Below are positions 35,326 through 47,478 of a stretch of 64,000 nucleotides of DNA, in pieces. The notes below the pieces were generated by a model. That model had not been told where the DNA came from. It did not search any database and saw only the letters and a list, made by a program, of their open reading frames with translations. This DNA is from Canna indica (Eukaryota > Streptophyta > Magnoliopsida > Zingiberales > Cannaceae), in the NCBI GenBank assembly GCA_034359265.1, contig CP136892.1, forward strand, positions 88,513,501-88,577,500, read 5' to 3'. The position numbers were made by a program, and so were the translations under genes. Position 1 is the first letter of the stretch. Every line of letters begins with the position of its first letter.

Positions 35326-38300
35326 GTGAGCCGAGATGAGCGAAGTTGAGCTTAATCAAGTCCGAGCCGATTCGAGCTGACCTAAGTGTGCCAAACCGAG
35401 CCAAGCTTAGTTCAGCCAAGCTAGGACGGGCCGAGTCTAGTCGAGCCTAGCCAAGCCGAGACGTTCGAGCCTAACCTAACCAACTGCTTATCCTAGCTGA
35501 GACGAGCCAAACTGACCTGACATGAGCCTAGCCTAGCAGAGCCGAGCCGAGCCGAGTCGAACCAAGTTGAGCCTTTCTAAGCCCTGCCAAACTGAGCCAA
35601 GCCAAGCCAAGCCAAGCCAAGCCAAGTCAAGTCAAGCCTAGCCAAGCCAAGCCAAGCCCAGCCAAGCTGAGCCAAGACGAGCCGTGTCAAGCCAAGCCTA
35701 TCCTAGCCAACCTCACATCCTGCGTAGAATTTTTTTCGAACTCAATAGAATTGCGTTTTCATTTCTATCAGATTTTTTGCAAGCATGGATTGGCTTGGCT
35801 AGGCCAGTCTCCACTTGGATAGCCAAGCCTAGCCAAGCTTCATGTGAGCTTGGCTTGGCACAGCTCGGCTTGGCTCATCTCGGCTTGGCTAGTCTAGGCT
35901 TGGCTCAGGTTGGCTTGGCTTGGCTTGGCTGGGCTTCGCTAGGCTTGACTCGGCTCGACTCTGCAAGGCAAGGCTCAAGTCACTTCAGCTTTGCTCATCT
36001 CGGCTAGGATAGGCAGTTGGCTTGGTTAGGCGTGAACGACTCGGCGTAGCTTAACAAATAGATAGGTTAAGCCGAGCCGAGACGAGCGAAGTTGACCATA
36101 ATCAAGTCCGAGCCAACCTTCGTGTGAGCTTGGCTTGGCACGGCTCGGCTTGGCTCATCTCGGCTTGGCTTGGCTGGGCTTGGCCAAGCTTGGCTTGGCT
36201 TGGCTTGGCTTGGCTTGGCTGGGCTTGGTTCGGCTTGGCTGGGCTTGGCTCAGCTTGGCTTGGCTCAGCTTGGCTTGGCTGGGCTTCGCTGGGCTTCGCT
36301 AGGCTCAACTAGGCTCGACTCGGCTCGGCTCTGCAAGGGTAGGCTCGAGTCACTTCAGCTTGCTCATCTCGGCTAGGATTGGCAGTTGGCTCGGTTAGGC
36401 GTGAACGACTCGACGTAGTTTAACAAATAGATAGGCTAAGCCGAGCCGAGACGAACGAAGTTGCGCTTAATCAAGTCCGAACCGGTTCGAGCTGAGCTAA
36501 GTGTGACAAACCGAGCCAAGCTCAGTTCAGCCAAGCTAAGACGAGCCGAGTCTAGTCGAGCCTAGCCAAGTCGAGCCGTTCGCGCCTAACCTAACCAACT
36601 GGTTATCCTGGCTGAGACGAGCCAAACTGACCTGACCTGAGCCTAGCGTAGCAGAGCCGAGCCGAGTCGAGCAAAGTTGAGCCTTGCTAAGCCGAGCCAA
36701 GCCAAGCCTAACCAAGCCAAGCCAAGCCAAGCCAAGATCAGCCAAGCCAAGCCAAGCCAAGATCAGCCAAGCCAAGCCAAGCCAAGCCAAGTCAAGCCAA
36801 GCCAAGTCTAGCCAAGCCAAGTCAATCCAAGCCTAGCCAAGCCCAGCCAAGCTGAGCCAAGCAGAGCCGTGTCAAGCCAAGTCAAGCCAAGCCTATCCTA
36901 GCCAACCTCACATCATGCGTAGAATTTTTTTCGAACTCACTTGAATTCCGTTTTCATTTCTATCAGATTTTTTGCAAGCATGGATTGGCTTGGCTAGGCC
37001 AGTCTCGACATGGATAGCCAAGCCTAGCCAAGCTTGATGTGAGCTTGGCTTGGCACGGCTCAAACGAGCCAAATTGAGCTGACCTGAGCCTAGCCTAGCA
37101 GAGCCTAGTCGAGCCAAGTTCAGCCTTGCTAAGCCCAGCCAAGCCAAGCCAAGCCAAGCCAAGCCAAGCCAAGCCAAGCCAAGCCAAGCTAAGCCAAGCC
37201 AAGCTAAGCCAAGCCAAGCCAAGCCAAGACAAGCCAAGCCAAGCCAAGCCAAGCTGAGCCAAGCCGAGCCGTGTCACTTCAGCTTTGATCATCTCGGCTA
37301 GGATAGACAGTTGGCTCAGTTAGGCGTGAACGACTCGGCATAGCTTAACAAATAGATAGGCTAAGCCGAGCCGAGACGAGCGAAGTTAAGTTTAATCAAG
37401 TCCGAGCCGGTTCGAGCTGAGCTAAGTGTGCCAAACCGAGCCAAGCTCAATTCAGCCAAGCTAAGACGTGCCGAGTCTAACCGAGCCTAGCCAAGCCGAG
37501 CCGTTCGCGCCTAACTTACCCAACTGCTTATCCTAGCTGAGACGAGCCAAACTGAGCTGATCTGAGCCTAGCCTAGCAGAGCCGAGCCGATCCGAGTCGA
37601 GCCAAGTTGAGCATTGCTAAGCCCAGCCAATCCGAGCCAAGCCAAGCCAAGCCAAGCCAAGCTAAGCCAAGCCAAGCCAAGCCAAGCCAATCCAAGCCAA
37701 GCCAAGCCAAGCCAAGCCAAGCCAAGTCAAGCCAAGCCAAGCCAAGCTCCGCCAAGCCAAGCCAAGTCAAGCCAAGCCTAGCCAAGCAGAGCCAAGCCCA
37801 GCAAAGCTGAGCCAAGCCGATCCGTGTCAAGCCAAGTCAAGCCAAGCCTATCCTAGCCAACCTCACATCATGCGTAGAATTTTTTTCGAACTAAATTCAA
37901 TTCCGTTTTCATTTCTTTCAGATTTTTTGCAAGCATTGATTCGCTTGGCTAGGCCAGTCTCGGCTTGGATAGCCAAGCCTAGCCAAGCTTGATGTGAGGT
38001 TGGCTTGGCACGACTCGGCTTGGCACATCTCGGATTGGCTTGGCTGGGCTTGGCTCAGCTTGGCTTGGCTGGGCTTGGCTTAGCTTGGCTTGGCTTGGCT
38101 TGGCTAGGCTTGGCTTGGCTTGGCTTGGCTTGGCTTGGCTTGGCTTGGCTTTTCTAGGTTTGGCTTGGCTTGGCTTGTCTTGGCTTGGCTCGGCTCGGCT
38201 CATCTTGGCTTGGCTGGGCTTGGCTGGGCTTCGCTAGGCTCAACTAGGCTCGACTCGGCTTGGCTCGGCTCTGCATGGCTAGGCTCAAGTTACTTCAGCT

Positions 38301-40335
38301 TGGCTCATCTCGGCTAGGATAGGCAGTTGGCTCGGTTTGGCGTGAACGACTCGGCGTAGCTTAACAAATAGATAGGCTAAGCCGAGCCGAGACGAGCGAA
38401 GTTGAGCTTAATCAAGTCCGTGCCGGTTCGAGCTGAGCTAAGTGTGCCAAACCGAGCCAAGCTAAGACGGGCCGAGTCTAGTCGAGCCTAGCCAAGCCGA
38501 GCCGTTCGTGCCTAACCTAACCAACTGCTTATCCTAGCTGAGACGAGCCAAACTGAGCTGACCTGAGCCTAGCCTAGCAGAGCCGAGCCGAGCCGAGTCG
38601 AGCCAAGTTGATCCTTGCTAAGCCCAACCAAGCCGAGCCAAGCCAAGCTAAGCCAAGCTCAACCAAGCCTAGCCAATCTAAGCCAAGCTCAACCAAGCCT
38701 AGCCAATCTAAGCCAAGCTCAACCAAGCCAAGCCAAGCCCAGCCAAGCTCAGCCAAGCCGAGTCATGCTAAGCCAAGTCAAGCCAAGCCTATCCTAGCCA
38801 ACCTCACATCATGCGTAGAATTTTTTTCGAACTCAATTGAATTCCGTTTTCATTTCTGTCAGATTTTTTGCAAGCATGGATTGGCTTGGCTAGGCCAGTC
38901 TCGGCTTGGATAGCCAAGCCTAGCCAAGCTTGATGTGAGCTTGGCTTGGCACGGCTCGGCTTGGCTCATCTCGGCTTGGCTTGGCTGGGCTTGGCTCAGC
39001 TTGGCTTGGCTGGGCTTGACTCAGCTTGGCTTGGCTTGGCTTGGCTTAGCTTGGCTTGGCTTGGCTTGGCTTGGCTGGGCTTGGCTGGGCTTCGCTAGGC
39101 TCAACTAGGCTCGACTCAGCTCGGCTCTGCAAGGCTAGGCTCAAGTCACTTCAGCTTTGCTCATCTCGGCTAGGATAGGCAGTTGGCTCGGTTATGCGTG
39201 AATGACTCGGCGTAGCTTAACAAATAGATAGGTTAAGCCGAGCCAAGAGGAGTGAAGTTGAGCTTAATCAAATCCGAGCCGGTTCGAGCTGAGATAAGTG
39301 TGTCAAACCGAGCCAAGCTCAGTTCAGCCAAGCTAAGTTGGGCCGAGTCTAGTCGAGCCTATCCAAGTCGAGTCGTTCGCGCCTAACCTAACCAACATCT
39401 TATCCTAGCTGAGACGAGTCAAACTGAGCTGACCTGAGCCTAGCTTAGCAGAGCCGAGCCGATCCGAGTCGAGCCAAGTTGAGCCTTGCTAAGCCCAGCC
39501 AAGCCGAGCCAAACCATGCCGAGCAAGCCAAGCCAAGTCAAGCCAAGCCAAGCCAAGCCAAGCTCAGCCAAGCCAAGCCAAGCCAAGTCAAGCCAAGTCA
39601 AGCCAAGCCTATTAAAGCCAAGCCAAGCTCAGCCAAGCCGAGCCGTGTCAGGCCAAGTCAAGCCAAGCCTATCCTAGCCAACCTCACATCATGCGTAGAA
39701 TTTTTTCGAACTCAATTGAAATCAGTTTTCATTTCTGTTAGATTTTTTGCAAGCATGGATTGGCTTGGCTAGGCCAGTCTCGGCTTGGATAGCCAAGCCT
39801 TGCCAAGCTTGATGTGAGCTTGGCTTGGCACGACTCGGCTTGATGTGAGCCGAGACGAGCGAAGTTGAGCTTAATCAAGTCCGAGCCGGTTCGAGCTGAG
39901 TTAAGTGTGCCAAACCGAGCCAAGCTCAGTTCAGCCAAGCTAAGATGGGCCGAGTCTAGTCGAGCCTAGCCAAGCCGAGCTGTTAGCGCCTAACCTAACC
40001 AACTGCTTATCCAGGCTTAGACGAGCCAAACTGAGCTGACATGAGCCTAGCCTAGCAGAGCCGAACCGAGTCAAGCCAAGTTGAGCCTTGATAAGCCAAG
40101 TCAAGCCAAGCCAAGTCAAGCCAAGCCCAGCCAAGCCCAGCCGTGTCAAACCAAGTCAAGCCAAGCCTATCCTAGCCAACCTCACATCATGCGTAGAATT
40201 TTCTTCGAACTCAATCGAATTCCGTTTTCATTTCTGTTAGATTTTTTGCAAGCATGGATTGGCTTGGCTAGGCCAGTCTCGGCTTGGATAGCCAAGCCTA
40301 GCCAAACTTGATGTGAGTTTGGCTTGGTACGGCTC
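35326..40335. repeat. Tandem duplication, copy 2 (empty of plastid DNA)
   Basis: Direct repeat of 27693-35325 without the plastid insert. The site matching the insertion is 37598/37599, where ...CCGAGTC continues uninterrupted into GAGCCAAGTTGAGC. Other small indels, such as one of about 51 bp between the points matching 32540 and 33832, lie in pentamer tracks. Confidence 0.8.
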
Positions 40336-40534
40336 GGCTTGGCTCATCTCGGCTGTGCTTGGTTGGGGTTGGCTCAGCTCGGCTTGGCTTGGCTTGGCTC
40401 AGCTTGGCTTGGATTGGCTTGGATTGGCTTGGCTTGGCTTGGCTTGGCTTGGCTTGGCTTGGCTTGGCTTGGCTTGGCTTGGCTTGGCTGGGCTTCGCTA
40501 GGCTGAACTAGGCTCGACTCGGCTCAGTTCTGCT

Positions 40535-40892
40535 TGTTATATCCGGATAAAAATAAAAAATAAAAAATTATTGTAGCAGTGGATGGTGGCAGTGAGGGAG
40601 AGGTGATGCTGAGGGGTTTTAAAAGAGGGGATGTGTGAGGAGAGGTAGAGAAGAAGAGGAGGAAGAGAGGGTGCCTGTGCGCGTAGGGAGGTGGTCGAGG
40701 AGGAGTCGCCGGTGGAGCTCGTCGTCGCCGGAGTCGCGGGATCGAGGTAGGATATCTCATCCTCTCCGTTGCTTCATTTCCGTTGATTATCTCTGACGAA
40801 TCGGACGACGAAGACAAGGGGAAGAGGAAGAGGTGGCTGCGCCGTACCTCGCGCGGGCTGATCGCGTGCGGACGTCGCACGCAGCGGCCACG
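40535..40892 (-). mobile_element. Truncated copy of probable LTR (358 bp)
   Basis: From TGTTATATCCGG onward this is the reverse complement of about 47090-47478, so it is the same element in the opposite orientation. It ends abruptly at about 40892, where GGCTTGACACGG satellite resumes. Its TG end abuts the array sequence CTCAGTTCTGCT, the same satellite position as in the long copy. Strand is given relative to 45586-47478. Confidence 0.6.
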
Positions 40893-41850
40893 AGGGCTTG
40901 ACACGGCTTGGCTTGGCTTGGCTCAGCTTGGCTTGGCTTGGCTTGGCTTGGCTTGACATGGCTCGGCTTGGCTGGGCTTAGCAAGACTCAACTTGGCTCG
41001 AGTCGGCTCGGCTCGACTCTGCTAGGCTAGGCTCAGGTCAGCTCAGTTTGGCTCCTCTCAGCTAGGATAAGTAGTTGGTTAGGTTAGGCGACAAGCCAAG
41101 CCAAGCCAAGCCAAGCCAAGCCAAGCTAAGCCAAGCCCAGCCAAGCCAAGCCGAGATGAGCCAAGCCGAGCCGTGCCAAGCCAAGCTCACATCAAGCTTG
41201 GCTATCCAAGCCTAGACTGCCCTAGCAAAGCCAATCCATGCTTGCAAAAAATCTGACAGAAATGAAAACAGAATTCAATTGAGTTCGAAAAAAATTCTAC
41301 GCATGATGTGAGGTTGGCTAGGATAGGCTTGGCTTGACTTGGCTTGACACGGCTTGGCTTGGCTTGGCTAGGCTTGGCTTGGCTTGGCTTGGCTTGGCTT
41401 GGCTTGGCTTGGCTTGGCTTGGCTTGGCTTGGCTTTGCTTGGCTTGGCTTGGCTTGGCTCGGCTTGGCTGGACTTAGCAAGGCTCAACTTGGCTCGACTT
41501 GGCGCGGCTCGGCTCTGCTAGGCTACGCTCAGGTCAGCTCAGTTTGGCTCATCTCAGCTAGGATAAGCAGTTGGTTAGGTTAGTCGCGAACGGCTCGGCT
41601 TGGCTAGGCTCGACAAGACTCGGCCCGTCTTAGCTTGGTTGAACTGAGCTTGGCTCGGTTTGGCACACTTAGCTCAGCTCGAACCGGCTCGGACTTGATT
41701 AAGCTCAACTTCGCTAATCTCGGCTCGGCTTAGCCTATCTATTTGTTAAGCTACGCCAAGACGTTCACACCTAACCGAGCCAACTGCCTATCCTAGCCGA
41801 GATGAGCAAAGCTAAAGTGACTTGAGCCTAGCCTTGCAGAGCCGAGTCAA
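40893..41850 (+). repeat. Array block 5, forward unit
   Basis: Contains a forward arm A (about 40970-41090), a direct jump to AAGCC pentamers (loop 2 missing), a forward core near 41241 and forward loop 2 near 41730. Orientation changes from block 4 exactly across the LTR fragment. Confidence 0.75.
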
Positions 41851-44800
41851 TCTAAGTCAAGCTCAACCAAGCCAAGCCAAGCTAAGCCAAGCCAAGCCAA
41901 GCCTAGCCAAGCCCAGCCAAGCCAAGCCAAGCCCAGCCAAGCTCAGCCAAGCTGAGCCGTGCTAAGCCAAGTCAAGCCAAGCCTATCCTAGCCAACCTCA
42001 CATCATGCGTAGAATTTTTTTCGAACTCAATTGAATTCCGTTTTCATTTCTGTCAGATTTTTTGCAAGCATGGATTGTCTTGGCTAGGCCAGTCTCGGCT
42101 TGGATAGCCAAGCCTAGCCAAACTTGATGTGGCTTGGCTAGGCCAGTCTCGGCTGGGCTTGGCTCAGCTTGGCTTGGCTTGGCTTGGATGGGCTTGGCTT
42201 AGCTTGGCTTGGCTTTGCTTGGCTTTGTTTGGCTTTTATTGGCTTGGCTTGGCTGGGCTTGGCTGGGCTCAACTAGGCTCGACTCGGCTCGGCTCTGCAA
42301 GGCTAGTCTCAAGTCACTTCAGCTTTGCTCATCTCGGCTAGGATAGGCAGTTGGCTCGGTTAGGCATGAACGACTCGGCGTAGCTTAACAAATAGATAGG
42401 CTAAGCCGAGCCGAGACGAGCAAAGTTGAGCTTACTCAAGACCGAGCCGGTTCAAGCTGAGCTAAGTGTGCCAAACCGAGCCAAGCTCATTTCAGCCAAG
42501 CTAAGATGGGGCGAGTCTGGTCGAGCCTAGCCAAGCCGAGCCGTTCGCGCCTAACCTAACTAACTGCTTATCCTAGCTGAGACGAGTCAAACTGAGCTGA
42601 CCTGAGCCTAGCCTAGCAGAGCCGAGCCAAGCCGAGTCGAGCCAAGTTGAGCCTTGCTAAGCCCTGCCAAGCCGAGCCAAGCCAAACCAAGCCAAGCCAA
42701 GCCAAGTCAAGCTAAGGTAAGGCAAGCTCAGCAAAGCCAAGCTGAGCCAAGCCGCATCGTGTCAAGCCAAGTCAAGCCAAGCCTATCCTAGCCAACCTCA
42801 CATCATGCGTAGAATTTTTTTCGAACTCAATTGAATTCAGTTTTCATTTCTGTCAGATTTTTTGCAAGCATGAATTGGCTTGGCTAGGCCAGTCTCGGCT
42901 TGGATAGCCAAGCCTAGCCAAGCTTGATGTGAGTTTGGCTTGGCACGGCTCGGCTTGATGTGAGCTGAGACGAGCGAAGTTGAGCTAAATCAAGTCCGAG
43001 CCGGTTCGAGCTGAGTTAAGTGTGCCAAACCGAGCCAAGCTCAGTTCAGCCAAGCTAAGACGGGCTGAGTCTAGTCGAGCCTAGCCAAGCCGAGCCGTTA
43101 GCGCCTAACCTAACCAACTGCTTATCGAGGCTGAGACGAGCCAAACTGAGTTGACCTGAGCCTAGCCTAGCAGAGCCGAACCAAGTCAAGCCAAGTTGAG
43201 CCTTGACAAGCCAAGCCAAGCCAAGCCAAGCTAAGCCAAGCTTGGCTCGGTATGGCACACTTAGCTCAGCTCGAACTGGCTCGGACTTGATTAAGCTCAA
43301 CTTCGCTCATCTCGGCTTGGCTTAGCCTATCTATTTGTTAAGCTACGCTGAGTCGTTCACGCCTAACCGAGCCAACTGCCTATCCTAGCCGAGATGAGCA
43401 AAGCTAAAGTGACTTGAGCCTAGCCTTGCAGAGCCGAGTCAATCTAAGCCAAGCTCAACCAAGCCAAGCCAAGCTAAGCCAAGCTCAACCAAGCCTAGCC
43501 AATCTAAGCCAAGCTCAACCAAGCCTAGCCAATCTATGCCAAGATCAACCAAGCCAAGCCAAGCTAAGCCAAGACAAGCCAAGCCTAGCCGAGCTCAGCC
43601 AAGCCGAGCCGTGCGAAGCCAAGTCAAGCCAAGCCTATCCTAGCCAACCTCACATCATGCTTAGAATTTTTTTCAAACTCAATTGAATTGCGTTTTCATT
43701 TCTGTCAGATTTTTTGCAAGCATGGATTGGCTTGGCTAGGCCAGTCTCGGCTTGGATAGCCAAGCCTAGCCAAGCTTGATGTGGCTTGGCTAGGCCAGTC
43801 TCAGCTGGGCTTGGCTCAGCTTGGCTTGGCTTGGCTTGGATGGGCTTGGCTTAGCTTGGCTTGGCTTTGTTTGGCTTTTATTGGCTTGGCTTGGCTGGGC
43901 TTGGCTGGGTTCAACTAGGCTCGACTCGGCTCGACTCTGCAAGGCTAGTCTCAAGTCACTTCAGCTTTGCTCATCTCGGCTACGATAGGCAGTTGGCTCG
44001 GTTAGGCGTGAACGACTCGGCGTAGCTTAACAAATAGATAGGCTAAGCCGAGCCGAGACGAGCGAAGTTGAGCTTAATCAAGTCCGAGCCGGTTCGAGCT
44101 GAGGTAAGTGTGCCAAACTGAGCCAAGCTCATTTCAGCAAAGCTAAGATGGGGCGAGTCTAGTCGAGCCTAGCCAAGCTGAGCCGTTCGCGCCTAACCTA
44201 ACTAACTGCTTATCCTAACTGAGACGAACCAAACTGAGCTGACCTGAGCCTAGCCTAGCAGAGCCGAGCCAAGCCGAGTCGAGCCAAGTTGAGCCTTGCT
44301 AAGCCCTGCCAATCCGAGCCAAGCCAAGCCAAGCCAAGCCAAGTCAAGCCAAGTCAAGCCAAGCCAAGGCAAGCTTAGCAAAGCCAAGCCAAGCCAAGCC
44401 AAGCCAAGCCAAGCCAAGCCAAGCCAAGCCCAGCCAAGCTGAGCCAAGCCGTGTCGTATCAAGCCAAGTCAAGCCAAGCCTATCCTAGCCAACCTCACAT
44501 CATGCGTAGAATTTTTTTCGAACTCAATTGAATTCTGTTTTCATTTCTGTCAGATTTTTTGCAAGCATGGATTGGCTTGGCTAGGCCAGTCTCGGCTTGG
44601 ATAGCCAAGCCTAGCCAAGCTTGATTTGAGCTTGTCTTGGCACGGCTCGGCTTGGCTCATCTCGGCTTGGCTTGGCTGGGCTTGGCATGGCTTGGCTTTG
44701 CTTGGCTTGGATTGGCTTTTCTTGGCTTGACTTGGCTTGGCTGGGCTTGGCTGGGCTTCGCTAGGCTCAACTAGGCTCAACTCGACTCGGCTCTGCAAGG

Positions 44801-45170
44801 CTAGGCTCAAGTAACTTCAGCTTTGCTCATCTCGGCTAGGATAGGCAGTTGGCTCGGTTAGGCGTGAACGACTCGGCGTAGCTTAACAAATAGAAAGGCT
44901 AAGCCGAGCCGAGATGAGCAAAGTTGAGCTTAAACAAGTCCGAGCCAGTTCGAGCTGAGCTAAGTGTGCCAAACCGAGCCAAGCTCAGTTCAACCAAGCT
45001 AAGATGGGCCGAGTCTTGTCGAGCCTAGCCAAGCCGAGCCGTTCGCGACTAACCTAACCAACTGCTTATCCTAGTTGAGACGAGCCAAACTGAGCTGACC
45101 TGAGCCTAGCCTAGCAGAGCCGAGCCGAGCCAAGTCGAGCCAAGTTGAGCCTTGCTAAGCCCAGCCAAGC
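41851..45170. repeat. Array block 6, reversed cores with one forward loop 2
   Basis: Reversed cores lie near 41998, 42799, 43647 and 44496. Loop 2 is reversed near 42380, 44030 and 44880, but forward near 43250-43380. The stretches starting near 42119 and 43776 share a private truncated junction (TTGATGTGGCTTGG), indicating a direct duplication with a period of about 1.65 kb. Confidence 0.75.
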
Positions 45171-45585
45171 CGATCCATTTGCAAGCCTAGCCAAGCTTGA
45201 TGTGAGCCAAGCCAAGCTGAGCCAACCCCAGCCAACCCCAACCAAGCCAATCCGAGATGAGCCAAGTCGAGCCGTGCCAAGACAAGCTCACATCAAGCTT
45301 GGCTAGGCTTGGCTATCCAAGCCAAGACTGGCCTAGCCAAGTCAATCCATGCTTGCAAAAAATCTGACAGAAATGAAAACGGAATTCAATTCAGTTCGAA
45401 AAAAAATCTACGCATAATGTGAGGTTGGCTAGGACAAGCTTGGTTTGACTTGGCTTGACACGGCTCGGCTTGGCTCGGCTTGGCTCAGCTTGGCTGGGCT
45501 TGGCTTGGCTAGGCTTGACTTGACTTGGCTTGGCTTAGCTTGGCTTGGCTGAGCTTGGCTTGGCTTGGCTTGGCTTGACTTGGCT

Positions 45586-47478
45586 TGTCTCCAACCATTC
45601 GCTCCAACGGTGACGCGACTACCCCCACCAAGCAGGTAGCCCGACGGGCGTCGTATCCGACATCCGCACACCCGAAGGTGCCCAAAGTGACTAGTCAATA
45701 TCCATACCCTCACCCATGTCTGGAGGGTACCGCAATAAAATGGTCCTGGACCAAAGTCCTCTCCGAGGCCATAGCCTCCAGATCGACATCAACCATGCAA
45801 CTCGACTCCAAGAGTGCAACAAGGTATATCACCATGATCAACAACATAGCAACAACTCCAAGTGATTATGACATGATCAACAAGATAATAACAAAATATC
45901 ATGATCAATAATATCACAACAACTCCAAGTGATTATGACATGATCAACATGCTACTAGCATAACATCATCATGATCAACAATATAACAACTCCAATTGAT
46001 TATGACATGATCAACAGGATAAGAACATGCTCAACAAATAAACAACACCAATAAGCAACAATAAAATGCAACATATGCAATTTCTCTATATGGCATGTCC
46101 AACAATAATGTGCAACAGGAGTTCAATAAATTTCAGAAAGCAAATCAAACATTAGAAGCAAGGGTATTTCCGAAATTTATCTCCGACGACAAATCAACAA
46201 CAGACTTGCAGGCTCAACTCATGCTCAACCCACTCTCCAAACACTCATGATCAATCAACTCTCCAAACCATAATTATTTCACACCGATCAATCAACTAAA
46301 TTAATTGACTAATAATTTACTATTAATTAAACACCTCGACAACCTCAACCACTAATCAACTGAAAGAACATCCTAACAATGACATCTCAAAAAACTAACC
46401 CCACCATCGCGTTCAGCACGTGAAAATGATCAAGATTGCTATTCACCTCAACTTCAACCGACAACTCGGGACCCACCAACTAAATTAATTTCAAACATAA
46501 CTATATCACTAATTTACTAAACAACATCAATACTAAAATATATCAAAATCATATCAATCGATCTCCAATTTGAAATCCGACACCACCATCGCGTTCAGCA
46601 CGCGAAAATTTACAATTTTGGTATTCACCTCGACTCGATCCGACGACTCTACGATCAACTACAAAAATCTCTCTCACCCGCTCGTCTCCCTCTCCCCTCA
46701 CCCCTGCCGTTGCCCTTGCGCCCGACGCCACCTCCTGCTCTGCTCGAACCCACGCCGACCGACATCCCGGACGCCGGCGATCACCTCGGCGGTCTCGCCG
46801 GCCTCGCCGGACCTCTCCCACTGCTCCCGGCACCGGTGGGACAACCACCACCTCTCTCTCTCTCTCTCTCTCTCCTTCTTCTTCTTCTTCTCCCAATCGC
46901 CCTCTTCTCCTCCGATCACCCGTAGACCCATCTCCTCCACTCAGCCAACTGGCTACCCGTCGCCGACCGGCAACTCCACGACCCCCGCCCTCTCCTCGAC
47001 CCTTCGGCCCTGCCCAGTCCCACGATCGACCGAGCAGCGGCCCGGATGGTCCGCACCAGCAGCACTCGATAGCTCGGCGCCGCCGGATGCGCGATCTACG
47101 CGCGGCATCCCTCCGGCTGGCACACGCGGCCGCTGCAAGCGACTTCCGCACGCAATCAGCCCGTGCGAGGTACGGCATAGCCACCTCTTCCTCTTCCCCT
47201 TGTCTTCGTCGTCCGATTCGTCGGAGATAATCAACGGAAATGAAGCAACGGGGAGGATGAGATCTCCTACCTCGATCCCGCGACTCTGGCGACGACGAGC
47301 TCCACCGACGACTCCTCCTCGACCTCCTCCCTACGCGGACAGACACCCTCTCTTCCTCCTCTTCTTCTCTACCTCTCCTCACATATCCCCTCTTTTAAAA
47401 CCCCTCTGCATCACCTCTCCCTCACTGCCACCTTCCACTGCTACAATAATTATTATTTTTTTTAACCCGGATATAACA
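45586..47478 (+). mobile_element. Probable solo LTR of a retrotransposon (1893 bp)
   Basis: A block unrelated to the satellite, with TGTCTCCAACC at one end and CCGGATATAACA at the other, the TG...CA termini of an LTR. By the usual TGTTATATCC start it is transcribed on the minus strand. It contains repeated ATGATCAACA motifs (about 45830-46040), a CT/CTT microsatellite (about 46850-46896) and a repeated motif CCATCGCGTTCAGCACG (46404 and 46584). No gag or pol coding sequence is seen; the long frames across 46549-47505 are composition artefacts. No 5-bp target duplication is found (TGGCT left, TGTAG right), so one flank has been rearranged, or the element is not an LTR. The last roughly 380 bp recur at 40535-40892. 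Confidence 0.6.
46850..46896. repeat. CT/CTT microsatellite
   Basis: A run of CTCTCT followed by CTTCTTCTT inside the probable LTR. Confidence 0.9.

Larger units (their letters stand above)
26105..40534 (-). repeat. Array block 4, reversed units
   Basis: Reversed cores lie near 26525, 26853, 27246, 28078, 29235, 32755, 33705, 34636, 35163, 35709, 36906, 37865, 38805, 39685 and 40187, and loop 2 is also reversed throughout. The first three cores are spaced only about 330 and 390 bp apart and lack loop 2 between them. The plastid fragment interrupts this block, and most of it is a direct tandem duplication. Confidence 0.85.

Noticed and set aside
3849..40512. Dozens of open frames encoding WLGLA or KPSQA repeats, up to about 120 codons
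   Set aside because: They follow automatically from a stop-free pentamer repeat on both strands; overlapping frames on both strands look alike and none shows an independent coding signal.
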